A DNA stretch of 64,000 bases, taken from Pseudomonas laurentiana. Its GTDB lineage: Bacteria > Pseudomonadota > Gammaproteobacteria > Pseudomonadales > Pseudomonadaceae. The notes under the pieces were generated by a model. The model saw only the letters and a list, made by a program, of their open reading frames with translations, was not told where the DNA came from and did not search any database. How positions within the stretch are numbered: position 1 is the stretch's first letter; each line of letters starts with the position of its first letter. Where the stretch lies: NCBI RefSeq assembly GCF_014648275.1, contig NZ_BMQU01000006.1, positions 174,407-238,406 of the forward strand, read 5' to 3'. Made by a program: the position numbers and the translations under genes. Shown here one piece after another: positions 9,372 through 19,064 of the stretch.

Positions 9372-11112
9372 AACTGTCCGCACCGTCCTTGACCACCAAG
9401 ATGTCTTCCATGATCAGGTACTGAAGGTCGGAGCCGAAGAACATGTTCAGTGCATCGGTCGGCGAGCAGATCATCGGTTCACCACGACGGTTGAGCGAGG
9501 TGTTCAACGACACACCGTTACCCGTCAGGTCTTCCAGCGCCTTCATCATGTCGTAGTAGCGCGGGTTGTACTCGCGCTTGAGCACCTGGGCCCGCGAGGT
9601 ACCGTCCTCATGGACAACTTCCGGCACGCGGGTTTTCCACTCTTCAGCCACTTCAAACGTGAAGGTCATGAACGGCGCCGGGTGATCGACCTTGATCATC
9701 TGCGGACCAACGGTGTCGAGCATCGACGGGCAGAATGGCCTCCAGCGCTCGCGGAACTTGATCTGTTCGTTAATCCGGTTAGCCACGCCAGGCACGCTCG
9801 GGCAGCCGATAATCGAACGACCACCCAAGGCACGCGGACCAAACTCCATACGACCCTGGAACCAGGCAACTGGATTGCCATCTACCATGATCTTGGCGAT
9901 ACGCTGTGGCATGTCGTCGATCTTGCGCCATTTTGGCTGGCTCGGATGGCGGGCACAGGCCGCGATCACGTCCTCGTTGGAGTAGGCTGGGCCGAGGTAG
10001 ACGTGCTCCATCTTCTCGACCGGCACACCACGGGCGTGCGACACATAGGCTGCAGCACCCACAGCGGTACCGGCATCACCTGAAGCCGGCTGAACGAACA
10101 GTTCCTTCAGGTCCGGACGGGCGATGATCTTCTGGTTCAGCTTGACGTTCAGCGCACAACCACCCGCAAACGCCAGCTTGCCGGTTTCCTTGAGAATGTC
10201 GCCTAGGTAGTGGTCGATCATTTGCAGAGCAAGCTTCTCGAACAGCGCCTGCATGCTGGCCGCATAATGAATGTAAGGCTCATCGGCGATATCGCCTTCG
10301 CGCTTCGGACCCAGCCATTCGATCAGTTTTGGCGAGAAGTAGAAGCCCTTGCCCTTCTCTTTATGGCGACGCAGGCCGATGACGTTGGCGTATTCGGTGT
10401 TGATTTCCAGTTCGCCATTTTCAAAGCTGGCCAGACGCGAGAAGTCGTACTTGCTGGCATCGCCATACGGCGCCATGCCCATGACCTTGAACTCACCGTC
10501 AAGCATCTCGAAACCGAGGAACTCGGTGATCGCGCCGTAAAGGCCACCGAGGGAATCCGGGTCGAAGAACTCCTTGATCTTGTGGATCTTGCCGTTCTCG
10601 CCATAACCGAAGAAGGTGGTGGCGTACTCGCCCTTACCGTCGATCCCGAGGATCGCCGTCTTCTCCTTGAAACCGGAGCAATGGTAGGCACTGGACGCGT
10701 GAGCCAGGTGGTGTTCAACCGGCTCGATCTTGATCTTTTTCGGATCGAAGCCCAGTTGCTCCAGGCACCAGACAATTTTCTTGCGATAGCGCTTGTAACG
10801 GCGGTTACCCATCAGAATCGCGTCAAGGGCGCGGTCCGGGGCATACCAGTAACGCTTGGCGTAGTGCCAGCGAGCCTTGCCGAACAGGCTGATCGGGGCA
10901 AACGGAATCGCGACGACATCGACGTCGGACGGTTTGATCCCGGCCTGTTCCAGGCAGAACTTCGCCGATTCGTAGGGCATGCGGTTCTTTGCATGTTTAT
11001 CGCGCACGAAGCGCTCTTCTTCAGCGGCGGCAATCAGTTTGCCGTCGATATACAGGGCCGCGGAAGGATCATGGCTAAGGGCGCCGGACAGGCCAAGAAT
11101 CGTCAATGCCAA
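9355..11112 (-). CDS. NodU/CmcH-type carbamoyltransferase of the LPS core
   Basis: A 585-residue enzyme with two domains: an N-terminal ASKHA/Kae1-like domain with the metal-binding histidines in EHHLAHASSAYHCS, and a C-terminal YrdC-like region with GSDLQYLIM at the end. The family transfers carbamoyl from carbamoyl phosphate to a sugar hydroxyl. In P. aeruginosa this locus encodes the enzyme that carbamoylates heptose II of the LPS inner core (WapO/PA5005). It is first in the minus-strand run that continues through wapH and mig-14, so the operon promoter likely lies in 11,113-11,223. Confidence 0.88.
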   Translation of the reverse strand: MALTILGLSGALSHDPSAALYIDGKLIAAAEEERFVRDKHAKNRMPYESAKFCLEQAGIKPSDVDVVAIPFAPISLFGKARWHYAKRYWYAPDRALDAILMGNRRYKRYRKKIVWCLEQLGFDPKKIKIEPVEHHLAHASSAYHCSGFKEKTAILGIDGKGEYATTFFGYGENGKIHKIKEFFDPDSLGGLYGAITEFLGFEMLDGEFKVMGMAPYGDASKYDFSRLASFENGELEINTEYANVIGLRRHKEKGKGFYFSPKLIEWLGPKREGDIADEPYIHYAASMQALFEKLALQMIDHYLGDILKETGKLAFAGGCALNVKLNQKIIARPDLKELFVQPASGDAGTAVGAAAYVSHARGVPVEKMEHVYLGPAYSNEDVIAACARHPSQPKWRKIDDMPQRIAKIMVDGNPVAWFQGRMEFGPRALGGRSIIGCPSVPGVANRINEQIKFRERWRPFCPSMLDTVGPQMIKVDHPAPFMTFTFEVAEEWKTRVPEVVHEDGTSRAQVLKREYNPRYYDMMKALEDLTGNGVSLNTSLNRRGEPMICSPTDALNMFFGSDLQYLIMEDILVVKDGADSYETVG

Positions 11113-11223
11113 GGGTCTAGCCTCTTCAAACTTTTAAAATGTGCCCCTGCGCCAGTGGCAAGCGGCAGCCAAAGGGCGGGATTATAACGTAAAGCTGCGC
11201 GCAACCCAGCACTGCGCACCGAC

Positions 11224-12060
11224 TCATTCAGCGATCAGCCAGTCCATACGCCAGCTGCCGTGGGTCTGACCGAGTACGTGCGCCAACCATGGCAGCAGCT
11301 CGCGCAGCTCCTCTTCCAGCCCCCAGGGCGGATTGGCAATGGCCAGGCCCGAACCGTTCAGGCTTTGCGGTGTATCCAATGGGTGCACCAGCAACTCGAC
11401 ACGCAGCAGCTTCGGTGCCCCCGTGCTGGTCAGGTCTTGATAGAAGCGCGTCAATTGTCGCTCTTCCTTGATCGGGTACCAGATCGCCACCACGGTCTGC
11501 CGCATACGGCCGATGGCCTCTTTCATGGCCTGAGTGCAACGTTTGAGCTCATCGAGTTGTTCAAAAGGCGGGTCGATCAGCATCACCGCGCGCTTTTCCT
11601 GGACCGGCAGCAAGGCCCGCGGCACATGCCAGCCCTCGCCAAGGTGCACAGCAACGCGTCGATCACCTTTCATGTTCTCTTTGAGCAGACGACCGTCTTC
11701 CGGGTGTTTCTCATTGAGCAGCACGCGGTCCTGATCCCGCGCCAAACGCCGCGCCAACTCGGGCGAGCCAGGGTAATAGCGTAGCTCGCCATCGCGATTC
11801 ATACGCTTGAGAATGCGCAGGTAATCGGCAGCCAGCTCGGGCAGGTCTTCACGACCCCACAAGCGCCCGACACCCTCAAGGTATTCGCCGGTGCGTGTCG
11901 CCTGATCACCCTGCAAGTCATACAAGCCAAGGCCGGCGTGAGTATCGATGTAGGCGAACGGCTGTTCCTTGCGCGACATCAGCGCAATGAGGCGGGTCAA
12001 CACAAGGTGTTTGAAGACGTCGGCGTGGTTGCCGGCGTGGAAGGCGTGACGATAGTTCAT
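11224..12060 (-). CDS. rlmJ: RlmJ, 23S rRNA (adenine-2030-N6)-methyltransferase
   Basis: A 278-residue protein beginning MNYRHAFHAGNHADVFKH, the highly conserved RlmJ/YhiR N-terminus. The SAM-dependent N6-adenine methyltransferase motif DPPF occurs at about residue 163 (MLIDPPFEQ), and YIDTHAGLGLYDL near residue 37 forms part of the SAM pocket. Length matches the family (about 280). The enzyme methylates a single adenine in 23S rRNA. It is monocistronic, flanked by the putP terminator. Confidence 0.95.
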   Translation of the reverse strand: MNYRHAFHAGNHADVFKHLVLTRLIALMSRKEQPFAYIDTHAGLGLYDLQGDQATRTGEYLEGVGRLWGREDLPELAADYLRILKRMNRDGELRYYPGSPELARRLARDQDRVLLNEKHPEDGRLLKENMKGDRRVAVHLGEGWHVPRALLPVQEKRAVMLIDPPFEQLDELKRCTQAMKEAIGRMRQTVVAIWYPIKEERQLTRFYQDLTSTGAPKLLRVELLVHPLDTPQSLNGSGLAIANPPWGLEEELRELLPWLAHVLGQTHGSWRMDWLIAE

Positions 12061-12113
12061 GGCAACTCCTGCAAGGCCGACAAGTTTACCCTGTCGCAGG
12101 GGCCAGGCAAAAC

Positions 12114-12152
12114 GACAACGGCCCGACCTCTGGAAGAGATCGGGCCGTTGTC
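12114..12152 (-). terminator. Rho-independent terminator of putP
   Basis: A 12-bp GC-rich perfect stem (ACAACGGCCCGA with its complement) closes a loop of about 13 bases. On the minus strand it is followed by a short T-run. It lies 24 bases past the putP stop codon. Confidence 0.85.
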
Positions 12153-12175
12153 AGGCACAGACCGGTACTAACCGA

Positions 12176-13660
12176 TCAATGACCTTTCTTGAACGCCTCA
12201 TCGGCCTTCTCAAAACGGGCAACCATACCTTGCGATGGGCGACCCAGGTTGCTGACCAGCAGGATTGCCAGTGCACCCAGGATGAAGCCCGGGATGATCT
12301 CGTAAAGACCCAGCAGGGAGAAGTGCTTCCAGACCACCACGGTAATCGCACCGACCAGGATACCGGCCAGCGCACCATTACGGGTCATGCCTTTCCACAG
12401 TACCGAGATCAGTACCACTGGACCGAAAGCAGCACCGAAGCCAGCCCAGGCATAACTCACCAGACCCAGCACCTTGTTCTCAGGATTGGCGGCGATGCCA
12501 ATCGCGATCAGCGCAACAGCCAGCACCATCAGGCGACCGACCCAGACCAGCTCAAGCTGAGACGCGCTCTTACGCAGGAAAGCCTTGTAGAAGTCTTCGG
12601 TCAGCGCACTGGAGCACACCAGCAATTGGCAGCTCAGGGTACTCATCACTGCTGCCAGGATGGCCGACAGCAACACACCTGCAATCCATGGATTGAAGAG
12701 AATCTTGGCCAGCTCGATGAACACGCGCTCATGGTTCTCGGTCACAGGACCGGCCAGATCAGGGTGTGCCGAGAAATAGGCAATACCGAAGAAGCCCACG
12801 GCGCAGGTACCGACCAGGCAGAGGATCATCCAGGTCATGGAAATGCGACGAGCCTTGGCGATCGACTTCACCGAGTCTGCCGCCATGAAACGCGCCAGAA
12901 TGTGCGGCTGACCGAAGTAGCCCAACCCCCAGCCCATCAGCGAAATGATGCCAATGAACGAGGTGCCCTTGAGCATGTCGAAGTTCGACGGGTCTTGCGC
13001 TTCAATGGCCAGGAAGGTCGTATCGACACCACCGGTGGCAAGCAGAACGATGATCGGCGTCAGAATCAGCGCGAAGATCATCAGGGTTGCCTGGACGGTA
13101 TCGGTCCAGCTGACAGCCAGGAAGCCACCCACAAAGGTGTAGGCGATCGTAGCAGCAGCACCTGCCCACAGGGCAGTTTCATAGGACATGCCGAAGGTGC
13201 TTTCGAACAGACGGGCACCGGCAACGATGCCGGAAGCACAGTAGATTGTGAAGAACACCAGGATCACCACCGCAGAGATGATCCGCAGCAGGCCGCTCTT
13301 GTCTTCGAAACGGCTGGTGAAGTAGTCCGGCAGGGTCAGCGCGTCGCCGTTATGCTCGGTTTGAACACGCAGACGACCGGCAACGAACAGCCAGTTCAGG
13401 TAGGCACCGATGATCAGGCCGATGGCGATCCAGGCCTCTGACAGACCCGACATGTAGATTGCGCCTGGCAGCCCCATCAGCAGCCAGCCGCTCATGTCCG
13501 AAGCACCCGCCGAGAGCGCGGTGACCACGCTACCCAGGCTACGGCCGCCCAGAATGTAGTCGGAAAGGTTGTTGGTGGAGCGATAGGCCATGAAGCCGAT
13601 CAGCACCATCGCCAGGATGTAGATCACGAAGGTGATCAGGGTTGGGTTGCTTGCACTCAT
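12176..13660 (-). CDS. putP: PutP, sodium/proline symporter
   Basis: A 494-residue sodium:solute symporter (SSF family) with about 13 membrane helices. It starts MSASNPTLITFVIY and contains GWLLMGLPGAIYMSGL in helix 2 and SWTDTVQATLM, both characteristic of PutP. It takes up proline driven by the sodium gradient. It is transcribed divergently from putA across a 479-bp region that carries repeated GTTGCA half-sites, so both genes are expected to be repressed by PutA when proline is scarce. Confidence 0.95.
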   Translation of the reverse strand: MSASNPTLITFVIYILAMVLIGFMAYRSTNNLSDYILGGRSLGSVVTALSAGASDMSGWLLMGLPGAIYMSGLSEAWIAIGLIIGAYLNWLFVAGRLRVQTEHNGDALTLPDYFTSRFEDKSGLLRIISAVVILVFFTIYCASGIVAGARLFESTFGMSYETALWAGAAATIAYTFVGGFLAVSWTDTVQATLMIFALILTPIIVLLATGGVDTTFLAIEAQDPSNFDMLKGTSFIGIISLMGWGLGYFGQPHILARFMAADSVKSIAKARRISMTWMILCLVGTCAVGFFGIAYFSAHPDLAGPVTENHERVFIELAKILFNPWIAGVLLSAILAAVMSTLSCQLLVCSSALTEDFYKAFLRKSASQLELVWVGRLMVLAVALIAIGIAANPENKVLGLVSYAWAGFGAAFGPVVLISVLWKGMTRNGALAGILVGAITVVVWKHFSLLGLYEIIPGFILGALAILLVSNLGRPSQGMVARFEKADEAFKKGH

Positions 13661-14139
13661 GATGTTGCGCCCTGGAATTTGTTTTTATGGTAGCCGCAGT
13701 TGGCTGATGCCGCCGGCAAAGCGGTTCATTCCCTGAACGCTCGTCACGGGTAGCGCTGTAGCCCAACCGCGCATGAAGTGATGCGAAAACTTCCAGAAAA
13801 GTCCCGCACGGGTACACCCGACCTCTAAACGAGGTTGCACCGAGGCCGCGAATCCTATGCAACAACGCAAAGAAGGTGCAACCAATTTCTGCAATCAAGT
13901 TGCACCTCGTCGGATTTTTCCGATGACGACCACTTTTTGCTCTCTTATGGAGCAAAAAGCACGTTTCACAGAAGTAAACGCACCATAAACAGCCAAAACG
14001 GCTGAGCACCCCAAGCTGTCGGACGAGCTGCACTTTTTTTGTACGAAATTTGGGTTGCACCAGGTTGCACCCTGCCCCAGCCACAGCTAATCTTTGCGCC
14101 GGTTAGTGCCACATCACGTGGCGATAATGAGGATAAGAA
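13661..14139. promoter_or_regulatory. putP-putA divergent control region with five GTTGCA PutA operators
   Basis: The 479-bp gap holds five copies of the hexamer GTTGCA, the PutA operator core known from enteric bacteria. They are at 13834-13839, 13877-13882 (as TGCAAC), 13899-13904, 14054-14059 and 14064-14069. The last two are in tandem ten bases apart, one helical turn, about 75 bp before putA. The first three are nearer putP. No gene is visible in the gap. Confidence 0.8.
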
Positions 14140-17100
14140 ATGGCGACGACCACCCTAGGGGTCAAACTCGACGACCCGACCCGTGAACGACTCAAAGCCG
14201 CTGCGCAGTCAATCGACCGCACGCCGCACTGGTTGATCAAACAGGCAATTTTCAATTACCTGGAAAGGCTCGAGGGTGGCGCCACCCTGACCGAACTCGA
14301 CGGACAGGCCCATAATCACGCTGATGAAGCCGGTGAGGTGCAACCTGACCATGCTCACCAGTGCTTCCTTGAGTTCGCTGAGAGCATCCTGCCTCAGTCC
14401 GTTCTGCGCTCGGCCATTACATCTGCCTATCGCCGTCCAGAGCAGGAAGTCGTGCCCATGCTGCTGGAGCAGGCTCGCCTGCCAGCAACCATGGCCGATG
14501 CCGCCAACAAACTGGCCGCCGGTATCGCCGAGAAGCTGCGTAACCAGAAGAGCGCCAGCGGTCGCGCCGGTGTCGTTCAGGGCCTGCTGCAGGAATTCTC
14601 CCTGTCGTCCCAGGAAGGCGTAGCACTGATGTGCCTGGCCGAAGCACTGTTGCGCATCCCGGACAAAGGCACCCGTGACGCCCTGATCCGCGACAAGATC
14701 AGCACCGGTAACTGGCAGCCGCACTTGGGCAACAGCCCGTCACTGTTCGTCAACGCGGCCACATGGGGCCTGCTGCTGACCGGCAAACTGGTTTCGACCC
14801 ACAACGAATCCGGCCTCACTGCTTCGCTTAGCCGCATCATCGGCAAGAGCGGCGAACCGATGATCCGCAAGGGCGTCGACATGGCCATGCGCCTGATGGG
14901 CGAGCAGTTCGTCACCGGCGAAACCATTGCCGAAGCCCTGGCCAACGCCACTCGCTTTGAAGCCAAAGGTTTCCGCTACTCCTACGACATGCTCGGCGAA
15001 GCCGCACTGACCGAGCACGATGCACAGAAATACCTGGCCTCTTATGAGCAGGCAATTCACTCGATCGGCAAGGCATCTCACGGCCGCGGCATCTATGAAG
15101 GTCCGGGCATCTCGATCAAGCTCTCGGCCCTGCACCCGCGCTACAGCCGCGCCCAGTACGAGCGCGTGATGAACGAGCTGTACCCACGCCTGCTCTCGCT
15201 GACCCTGCTGGCCAAGCAATACGACATCGGTCTGAACATCGACGCCGAGGAGGCCGATCGCCTGGAGCTGTCGCTGGACCTGCTCGAGCGCCTGTGCTTC
15301 GAGCCACAACTGGCCGGCTGGAACGGCATCGGTTTCGTTATCCAGGCTTATCAGAAGCGCTGCCCGCATGTCATCGACTACGTGATCGATCTGGCCCGCC
15401 GCAGCCGTCACCGCCTGATGATCCGTCTGGTGAAAGGCGCGTACTGGGACAGCGAGATCAAGCGCGCCCAGGTCGAAGGCCTGGAAGGCTACCCGGTCTA
15501 CACCCGCAAGGTGTACACCGACGTTTCCTATATCGCGTGCGCACGCAAGCTGCTGTCGGTACCGGAAGCCATCTACCCGCAGTTCGCCACGCACAACGCT
15601 CACACCCTGTCGGCCATCTATCAGATCGCCGGGCAGAACTACTACCCGGGCCAGTACGAGTTCCAGTGCCTGCACGGCATGGGTGAGCCGCTGTACGAAC
15701 AAGTCGTAGGCAAGGTTGCCGATGGCAAGCTGAACCGTCCATGCCGCGTGTATGCCCCGGTCGGTACCCACGAAACCCTGCTGGCCTACCTGGTTCGCCG
15801 CCTGCTGGAAAACGGCGCGAACACCTCGTTCGTCAACCGTATTGCCGACCACTCCATTTCCATTCAGGAACTGGTAGCCGACCCGGTTGCAACCATCGAG
15901 CGCATGGCCACCCAGGAAGGCAGCGCTGGCTTGCCGCACCCACGCATTCCATTGCCGCGTGAACTCTATGGCAGCGAGCGGGCGAACTCCGCCGGCATCG
16001 ACATGGCCAACGAACACCGCCTGGCTTCGCTGTCCTGCGCCCTGCTCAGCAGTGCCCACAACAACTGGGTGGCCGCACCGATGCTCGGTTGCACCGCCAG
16101 CGCGGGTATTCCGCAGCCAGTACTGAACCCTGCCGATCATCGCGATCTGGTCGGTCACGTTCAGGAAGCCAACATCGAAGACGTCGACAACGCCATTCAG
16201 TGTGCATTGAATGCAGGGCCGATCTGGCAGGCCACGCCGCCAGCAGAGCGCGCCGCCATTCTGGAACGCGCCGCCGACCTGATGGAAGCCGATATCCAGC
16301 CGCTGATGGGCCTGCTGGCGCGTGAAGCCGGCAAGACCTTCGCCAACGCCATCGCCGAAGTGCGTGAAGCCGTAGACTTCCTGCGCTACTACGCGGTACA
16401 GGCACGCAACGACTTCAGCAATGACGCCCACCGCCCACTGGGCCCAGTGGTCTGCATCAGCCCGTGGAACTTCCCTCTGGCCATCTTCAGTGGCCAGGTT
16501 GCAGCTGCACTCGCTGCAGGCAACCCGGTACTGGCCAAGCCTGCCGAGCAAACCCCGCTGGTCGCCGCGCAAGCTGTACGCCTGCTGATCGAGGCCGGCA
16601 TTCCGGAAGGCGTGCTGCAACTGCTGCCAGGCCGCGGCGAAAGCGTCGGCGCACGCCTGGTCGGTGACGAACGCGTCAAGGGTGTCATGTTCACCGGCTC
16701 CACCGAAGTCGCTCGCCTGTTGCAACGCAACATCGCCGGCCGCCTCGACAACCAGGGCCGTCCGATCCCGCTGATCGCCGAAACCGGCGGCCAGAACGCC
16801 ATGATCGTCGACTCCTCGGCACTGACCGAACAAGTGGTCATGGACGTAGTGACCTCGGCCTTCGACAGCGCCGGTCAACGCTGCTCGGCACTGCGCGTGT
16901 TGTGCCTGCAGGAAGACTCGGCCGACCGCGTGATCGAAATGCTCAAGGGCGCCATGGCGGAGTACCGCATGGGCAACCCGGAGCGCCTGTCCGTGGACAT
17001 TGGCCCGGTGATCGACGCCGAAGCCAAGGCCGGTATCGAGAAGCACATTCAGGGTATGCGCGAGAAAGGCCGCTCGGTCTATCAAGTGGCGATCGCCGAT

Positions 17101-18093
17101 GCCGAAGAATGCAAGCGCGGCACCTTCGTCATGCCGACACTGATCGAGCTGGAAAGCTTCGATGAGCTGCAACGCGAAATCTTCGGCCCGGTATTGCACG
17201 TCGTGCGCTACAAGCGCAAGGAAATGGACCAACTGATCGATCAGATCAACGCTTCTGGCTACGGCCTGACCCTGGGCGTCCATACCCGTATCGATGAAAC
17301 CATCGCCAAGGTCGTCGGCAGCGTCAATGCCGGTAACGTCTACGTCAACCGCAACATCGTCGGTGCTGTAGTCGGCGTTCAACCGTTCGGTGGTGAAGGC
17401 CTGTCGGGCACCGGCCCGAAAGCCGGTGGCCCACTGTACCTGTACCGCCTGCTGTCGACCCGTCCGGCCAACGCCATCGAACAATCGTTCAAGCGTACCG
17501 ACGGCGAAAACACGCCGGATACCCAGATGCGTGACAACCTGACCAAGCCGCTGCAAGCCCTGAAAGCCTGGGCCGGCAGCAATCAGATGGTTGAGCTGGG
17601 TGCACTCTGCGAGCAGTTTGCCGAGCAGTCGCAAAGCGGCATCACCCGCGTCCTCACCGGCCCAACCGGCGAGCGCAACAGCTACACCATCCTGCCACGC
17701 GAGCATGTACTGTGCCTGGCCGAAGGCGAAGCTGACCTGCTGACACAACTGGCAGCGGTACTGGCAGTAGGGAGCTCGGCGGTATGGCAAGACAATGCGC
17801 TGAGCAAAACCCTGCGCACTCGCCTGCCGAAAGATGTACAAGCTCAAATCAAGCTGGTGGCCGAGTGGAACAAGGACGACGTCGTGTTCGACGCCGTTCT
17901 GCACCATGGCGACTCCGACCAACTGCGCAGCGTTTGCGAGCAGGTGGCCAAGCGTGCTGGTGCCATCGTCGGCGTCCAGGGCCTGTCCTCGGGCGAAACC
18001 ACGATTGCCCTGGAGCGTCTGGTGATCGAGCGTGCACTGAGCGTCAACACCGCTGCAGCGGGTGGTAACGCGAGCCTGATGACAATCGGCTAA
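14140..18093 (+). CDS. putA: PutA, trifunctional proline dehydrogenase / P5C dehydrogenase / repressor
   Basis: 1317 residues, the length of trifunctional PutA. Residues 1-48 form a ribbon-helix-helix DNA-binding domain (TTLGVKLDDPTRERLKAAA). A FAD-dependent proline dehydrogenase barrel follows around residues 250-570 (GIYEGPGISIKLSALHPRY, MIRLVKGAYWD). An aldehyde dehydrogenase domain lies around 640-1110, with ETGGQNAMIVDSS and the catalytic cysteine in AGQRCSALR. A C-terminal conserved domain completes it. It oxidises proline to glutamate at the membrane; without proline it binds the GTTGCA sites upstream and represses both itself and putP. Confidence 0.97.
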   Translation: MATTTLGVKLDDPTRERLKAAAQSIDRTPHWLIKQAIFNYLERLEGGATLTELDGQAHNHADEAGEVQPDHAHQCFLEFAESILPQSVLRSAITSAYRRPEQEVVPMLLEQARLPATMADAANKLAAGIAEKLRNQKSASGRAGVVQGLLQEFSLSSQEGVALMCLAEALLRIPDKGTRDALIRDKISTGNWQPHLGNSPSLFVNAATWGLLLTGKLVSTHNESGLTASLSRIIGKSGEPMIRKGVDMAMRLMGEQFVTGETIAEALANATRFEAKGFRYSYDMLGEAALTEHDAQKYLASYEQAIHSIGKASHGRGIYEGPGISIKLSALHPRYSRAQYERVMNELYPRLLSLTLLAKQYDIGLNIDAEEADRLELSLDLLERLCFEPQLAGWNGIGFVIQAYQKRCPHVIDYVIDLARRSRHRLMIRLVKGAYWDSEIKRAQVEGLEGYPVYTRKVYTDVSYIACARKLLSVPEAIYPQFATHNAHTLSAIYQIAGQNYYPGQYEFQCLHGMGEPLYEQVVGKVADGKLNRPCRVYAPVGTHETLLAYLVRRLLENGANTSFVNRIADHSISIQELVADPVATIERMATQEGSAGLPHPRIPLPRELYGSERANSAGIDMANEHRLASLSCALLSSAHNNWVAAPMLGCTASAGIPQPVLNPADHRDLVGHVQEANIEDVDNAIQCALNAGPIWQATPPAERAAILERAADLMEADIQPLMGLLAREAGKTFANAIAEVREAVDFLRYYAVQARNDFSNDAHRPLGPVVCISPWNFPLAIFSGQVAAALAAGNPVLAKPAEQTPLVAAQAVRLLIEAGIPEGVLQLLPGRGESVGARLVGDERVKGVMFTGSTEVARLLQRNIAGRLDNQGRPIPLIAETGGQNAMIVDSSALTEQVVMDVVTSAFDSAGQRCSALRVLCLQEDSADRVIEMLKGAMAEYRMGNPERLSVDIGPVIDAEAKAGIEKHIQGMREKGRSVYQVAIADAEECKRGTFVMPTLIELESFDELQREIFGPVLHVVRYKRKEMDQLIDQINASGYGLTLGVHTRIDETIAKVVGSVNAGNVYVNRNIVGAVVGVQPFGGEGLSGTGPKAGGPLYLYRLLSTRPANAIEQSFKRTDGENTPDTQMRDNLTKPLQALKAWAGSNQMVELGALCEQFAEQSQSGITRVLTGPTGERNSYTILPREHVLCLAEGEADLLTQLAAVLAVGSSAVWQDNALSKTLRTRLPKDVQAQIKLVAEWNKDDVVFDAVLHHGDSDQLRSVCEQVAKRAGAIVGVQGLSSGETTIALERLVIERALSVNTAAAGGNASLMTIG

Positions 18094-18117
18094 GCAATAC
18101 GCGCCCAAACAAGCAGA

Positions 18118-18183
18118 AGAGGCGCGCTCGCGCGCCTCAGACTGCTGACAAACCCCCGCTCTTTAGCGGGGGTTTGTTTTTTT
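18118..18183 (+). terminator. putA terminator with an upstream GC-rich hairpin
   Basis: Stem AAACCCCCGCT / AGCGGGGGTTT at 18150-18174 followed by a T-rich tail is a strong intrinsic terminator. Just before it, at 18119-18138, an 8-bp GC hairpin (GAGGCGCG / CGCGCCTC) has no T-run and may add transcript stability. Confidence 0.9.
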
Positions 18184-18274
18184 AAGCCAAAGACAGTGAC
18201 ACTCACTACCACCGAACCCATCGCAGGCAAGCCTGCATCCCAAAAAAACGCAGTGTTCTGCATAGCTGGCGTTA

Positions 18275-18718
18275 TCAGCACGCTACTGCGCGCGCACCAA
18301 ACTTGCGAAGACTCCAGAACTTCATTAATTCAGACACCATAACCAATACCGTCATTAACACCGTGCTATACCCCGGAAAGAATTGCGCACCCAGTACCAA
18401 AATCGACACTGACGGCGTAATGAAAAAAATCCTCAAGGGAATCTGCGCGTAGCCCACCCACCGCGCCGCCTCTCGCTGGGCAAAAAATAAAAAACAGCTA
18501 ACAAATAATGACACCTGCAACACCCAACTCAGCACGACCTTTAGCCCTTGGACAGGATCGAGCATCCCCCAATAAGTCAATGTCATTTCCCACGCTGCCA
18601 GGTAGGGTATTTTGTCGTGCCGAAGATTTTTCGTGACGTATAACGCGATACAAAGAACGTCAAACCACCCCCACAGAAACCACACTGTCGTTTTACAGTC
18701 ACTACGTGTTGTATTCAT
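18275..18718 (-). CDS. Small polytopic membrane protein of unknown function
   Basis: A 147-residue protein with four predicted hydrophobic helices. A Trp-rich first helix (TVWFLWGWFDVLCIALY) is followed by a basic cytoplasmic loop. I do not recognise a family with certainty. It stands alone, convergent with putA and divergent from the tldD-like gene. The coding bias is slightly more AT-rich than that of its neighbours. Confidence 0.55.
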   Translation of the reverse strand: MNTTRSDCKTTVWFLWGWFDVLCIALYVTKNLRHDKIPYLAAWEMTLTYWGMLDPVQGLKVVLSWVLQVSLFVSCFLFFAQREAARWVGYAQIPLRIFFITPSVSILVLGAQFFPGYSTVLMTVLVMVSELMKFWSLRKFGARAVAC

Positions 18719-19064
18719 TCGCCCCCTCCCTTTCTTCTGCCCACGTTGGCCAGGTGTGACTCGTTGGCGTAAGTTGAAGTGCGGCGTATTTCGATCTGCA
18801 CGGTGGTGACCTTAGAGGCGTGTTGGTTCGCCATAGAGCCAGATCAAACAATTCGTTTGATGTAGTCCGCGTCCCAGTAGCGAGTAGGACGCATCCCAAA
18901 CCCCAAAAAAGGGACACGCGCTGTGCAGCGCGCTTTTTCCTCACCCGTAAAGTAGCGGGCTGCCATAATGAGCTCGCACTGCTCAAGGCCCGTGACCACA
19001 CTTGCCTGAGCAGGCATGACGAGTGGTTCTGAGGGGGAGCCACCGTGCGCACGGAGGTTCACCC
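18719..19064. promoter_or_regulatory. 346-bp leader ahead of the tldD-like gene with a perfect dyad
   Basis: No gene is evident. At 18843-18861 there is a perfect 7-5-7 dyad, ATCAAAC / GTTTGAT, a possible operator. At 18918-18938 a short GC stem (GCGCT/AGCGC) followed by five T's resembles a weak terminator or attenuator. A clear ribosome-binding site, GGAGG, lies nine bases before the tldD-like ATG at 19065. Confidence 0.5.

Noticed and set aside
12059-13441. 460-codon plus-strand frame opposite putP
   Set aside because: It is rich in Gln, His and Asp as expected for an antisense frame of a membrane protein gene, with no domain.
14740-18108. Very long open frame (over 1100 codons) on the minus strand opposite putA
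   Set aside because: It mirrors the GC-rich codon pattern of putA, has no domain, and putA on the other strand is certain.
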